A DNA stretch of 64,000 nt from Nakamurella flavida. Lineage in GTDB: Bacteria; Actinomycetota; Actinomycetes; Mycobacteriales; Nakamurellaceae. Position numbers and translations under genes: made by a program. The notes under the pieces are model-generated. The model was given only the letters and a program-made list of their open reading frames with translations, was not told where the DNA came from and did not search any database. Location of the stretch: the NCBI RefSeq assembly GCF_030811475.1, contig NZ_JAUSQV010000001.1, positions 1,511,501 to 1,575,500 of the forward strand, in the 5' to 3' direction. Positions 63,846-64,000 of this stretch are shown piece after piece (within the stretch, counting starts at the first letter, position 1; every line of letters begins with the position of its first letter).

Positions 63846-64000
63846 TCAGCTGTGGGACCGGCCGTCCCGCGGAGCGCCGTCCGCCTGGTCGCCGGGTGAG
63901 GGCGCAACGTCGACAGCATCGGCGTCGGCAGGATCGGCGTCGGCGTCCGCGGCCCGGGCGGGGTCGGTGTCCTCGGCCTCGGCCTCGGCGACCGCCGGGT
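63846..64000 (-). CDS. C-terminal end of an acidic-tailed protein (runs off the right edge)
   Basis: About 51 codons are visible, ending at TGA 63846-63848. The tail is low in complexity and rich in Ala, Asp, Glu and Pro (VAEAEAEDTDPARAADADAD, then DVAPSPGDQADGAPRDGRSHS). Nothing in it identifies a family. In many Actinobacteria the gene just upstream of purN is a perM-like (DUF6350) membrane protein, sometimes with a disordered tail, so that is the best guess from position only. Confidence 0.5.
   Translation of the reverse strand, partial: PAVAEAEAEDTDPARAADADADPADADAVDVAPSPGDQADGAPRDGRSHS

Overview
The window is a high-GC, gene-dense stretch of chromosome from an actinobacterium. Evidence: many GTG starts and 1- or 4-base stop/start overlaps, a mycothiol-dependent formaldehyde dehydrogenase, an sdhCDAB operon, a two-gene methylmalonyl-CoA mutase with meaB, an aptamer matching the SAM-IV riboswitch class, and gene order recalling Mycobacterium tuberculosis in several blocks (purine nucleoside phosphorylase-pmmB-upp; add-deoA-cdd-sdhCDAB-dacB1; YihY-trpS-icd; perM-purN-purH; folD-small membrane protein). 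A Nakamurella-like (Frankineae-type) genome would fit, but that is a guess; no rRNA or tRNA gene is present to anchor it.

Layout. 1-7 kb: an edge-truncated M20 amidohydrolase, a GCS2-family ligase preceded by a tiny overlapping ORF, then mutA-mutB-meaB. 7-10.5 kb: a small membrane protein, an Imm5-like orphan, a membrane Ser/Thr kinase that overlaps a convergent membrane-protein gene by 240 bases, and a MarR regulator with a two-palindrome divergent operator. 10.5-17.8 kb: nucleoside salvage (PNP, phosphomannomutase, META lipoprotein, upp, deoC) with a complete IS481-family element inserted between deoC and upp, then fprA. 18-27 kb: aquaporin, copper amine oxidase plus APC permease, divergent universal stress protein, aminoaldehyde dehydrogenase, mycothiol-dependent formaldehyde dehydrogenase and a methyltransferase. 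27-31.7 kb: small conserved proteins, an acidic actinobacterial protein with a duplicated promoter module, and MerR-SDR and PadR-membrane-protein divergent pairs with clear palindromic operators. 31.7-45.7 kb: a second nucleoside block (add, deoA, deoD-type PNP, creatininase-like protein, adenosine/MTA/SAH-type deaminase, RidA, and a six-gene series bmpA / ABC ATPase / two permeases / cdd / amidohydrolase). 46.2-51.4 kb: sdhCDAB and a D,D-carboxypeptidase. 51.5-58.7 kb: VOC protein, YihY, trpS, cysteine dioxygenase with an amidohydrolase under a long leader that carries a SAM-IV aptamer and a Cys-ending leader ORF, an exonuclease III homologue and icd. 58.8-64 kb: MarR, folD operon, pentapeptide protein, purH, purN and the end of an acidic-tailed protein.

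Main themes. (1) Import and breakdown of nucleosides: a BmpA-type ABC importer feeds cdd, add, two different PNPs, deoA, deoC, pmmB and upp, with less usual companions (deaminase, creatininase-like, RidA, amidohydrolase). (2) Regulation at the RNA and promoter level: about ten genes show a TANNNT-like -10 element only 6-8 bases before the start codon, implying leaderless mRNAs; one sulfur operon has a SAM-IV aptamer, a well-placed promoter and a candidate cysteine attenuator peptide in series. (3) A recent IS481-type insertion with intact target duplication, whose transposase stop codon is supplied by the duplicated CTAG target and which leaves the -10 box of upp intact. I see no CRISPR array, prophage, tRNA or rRNA.
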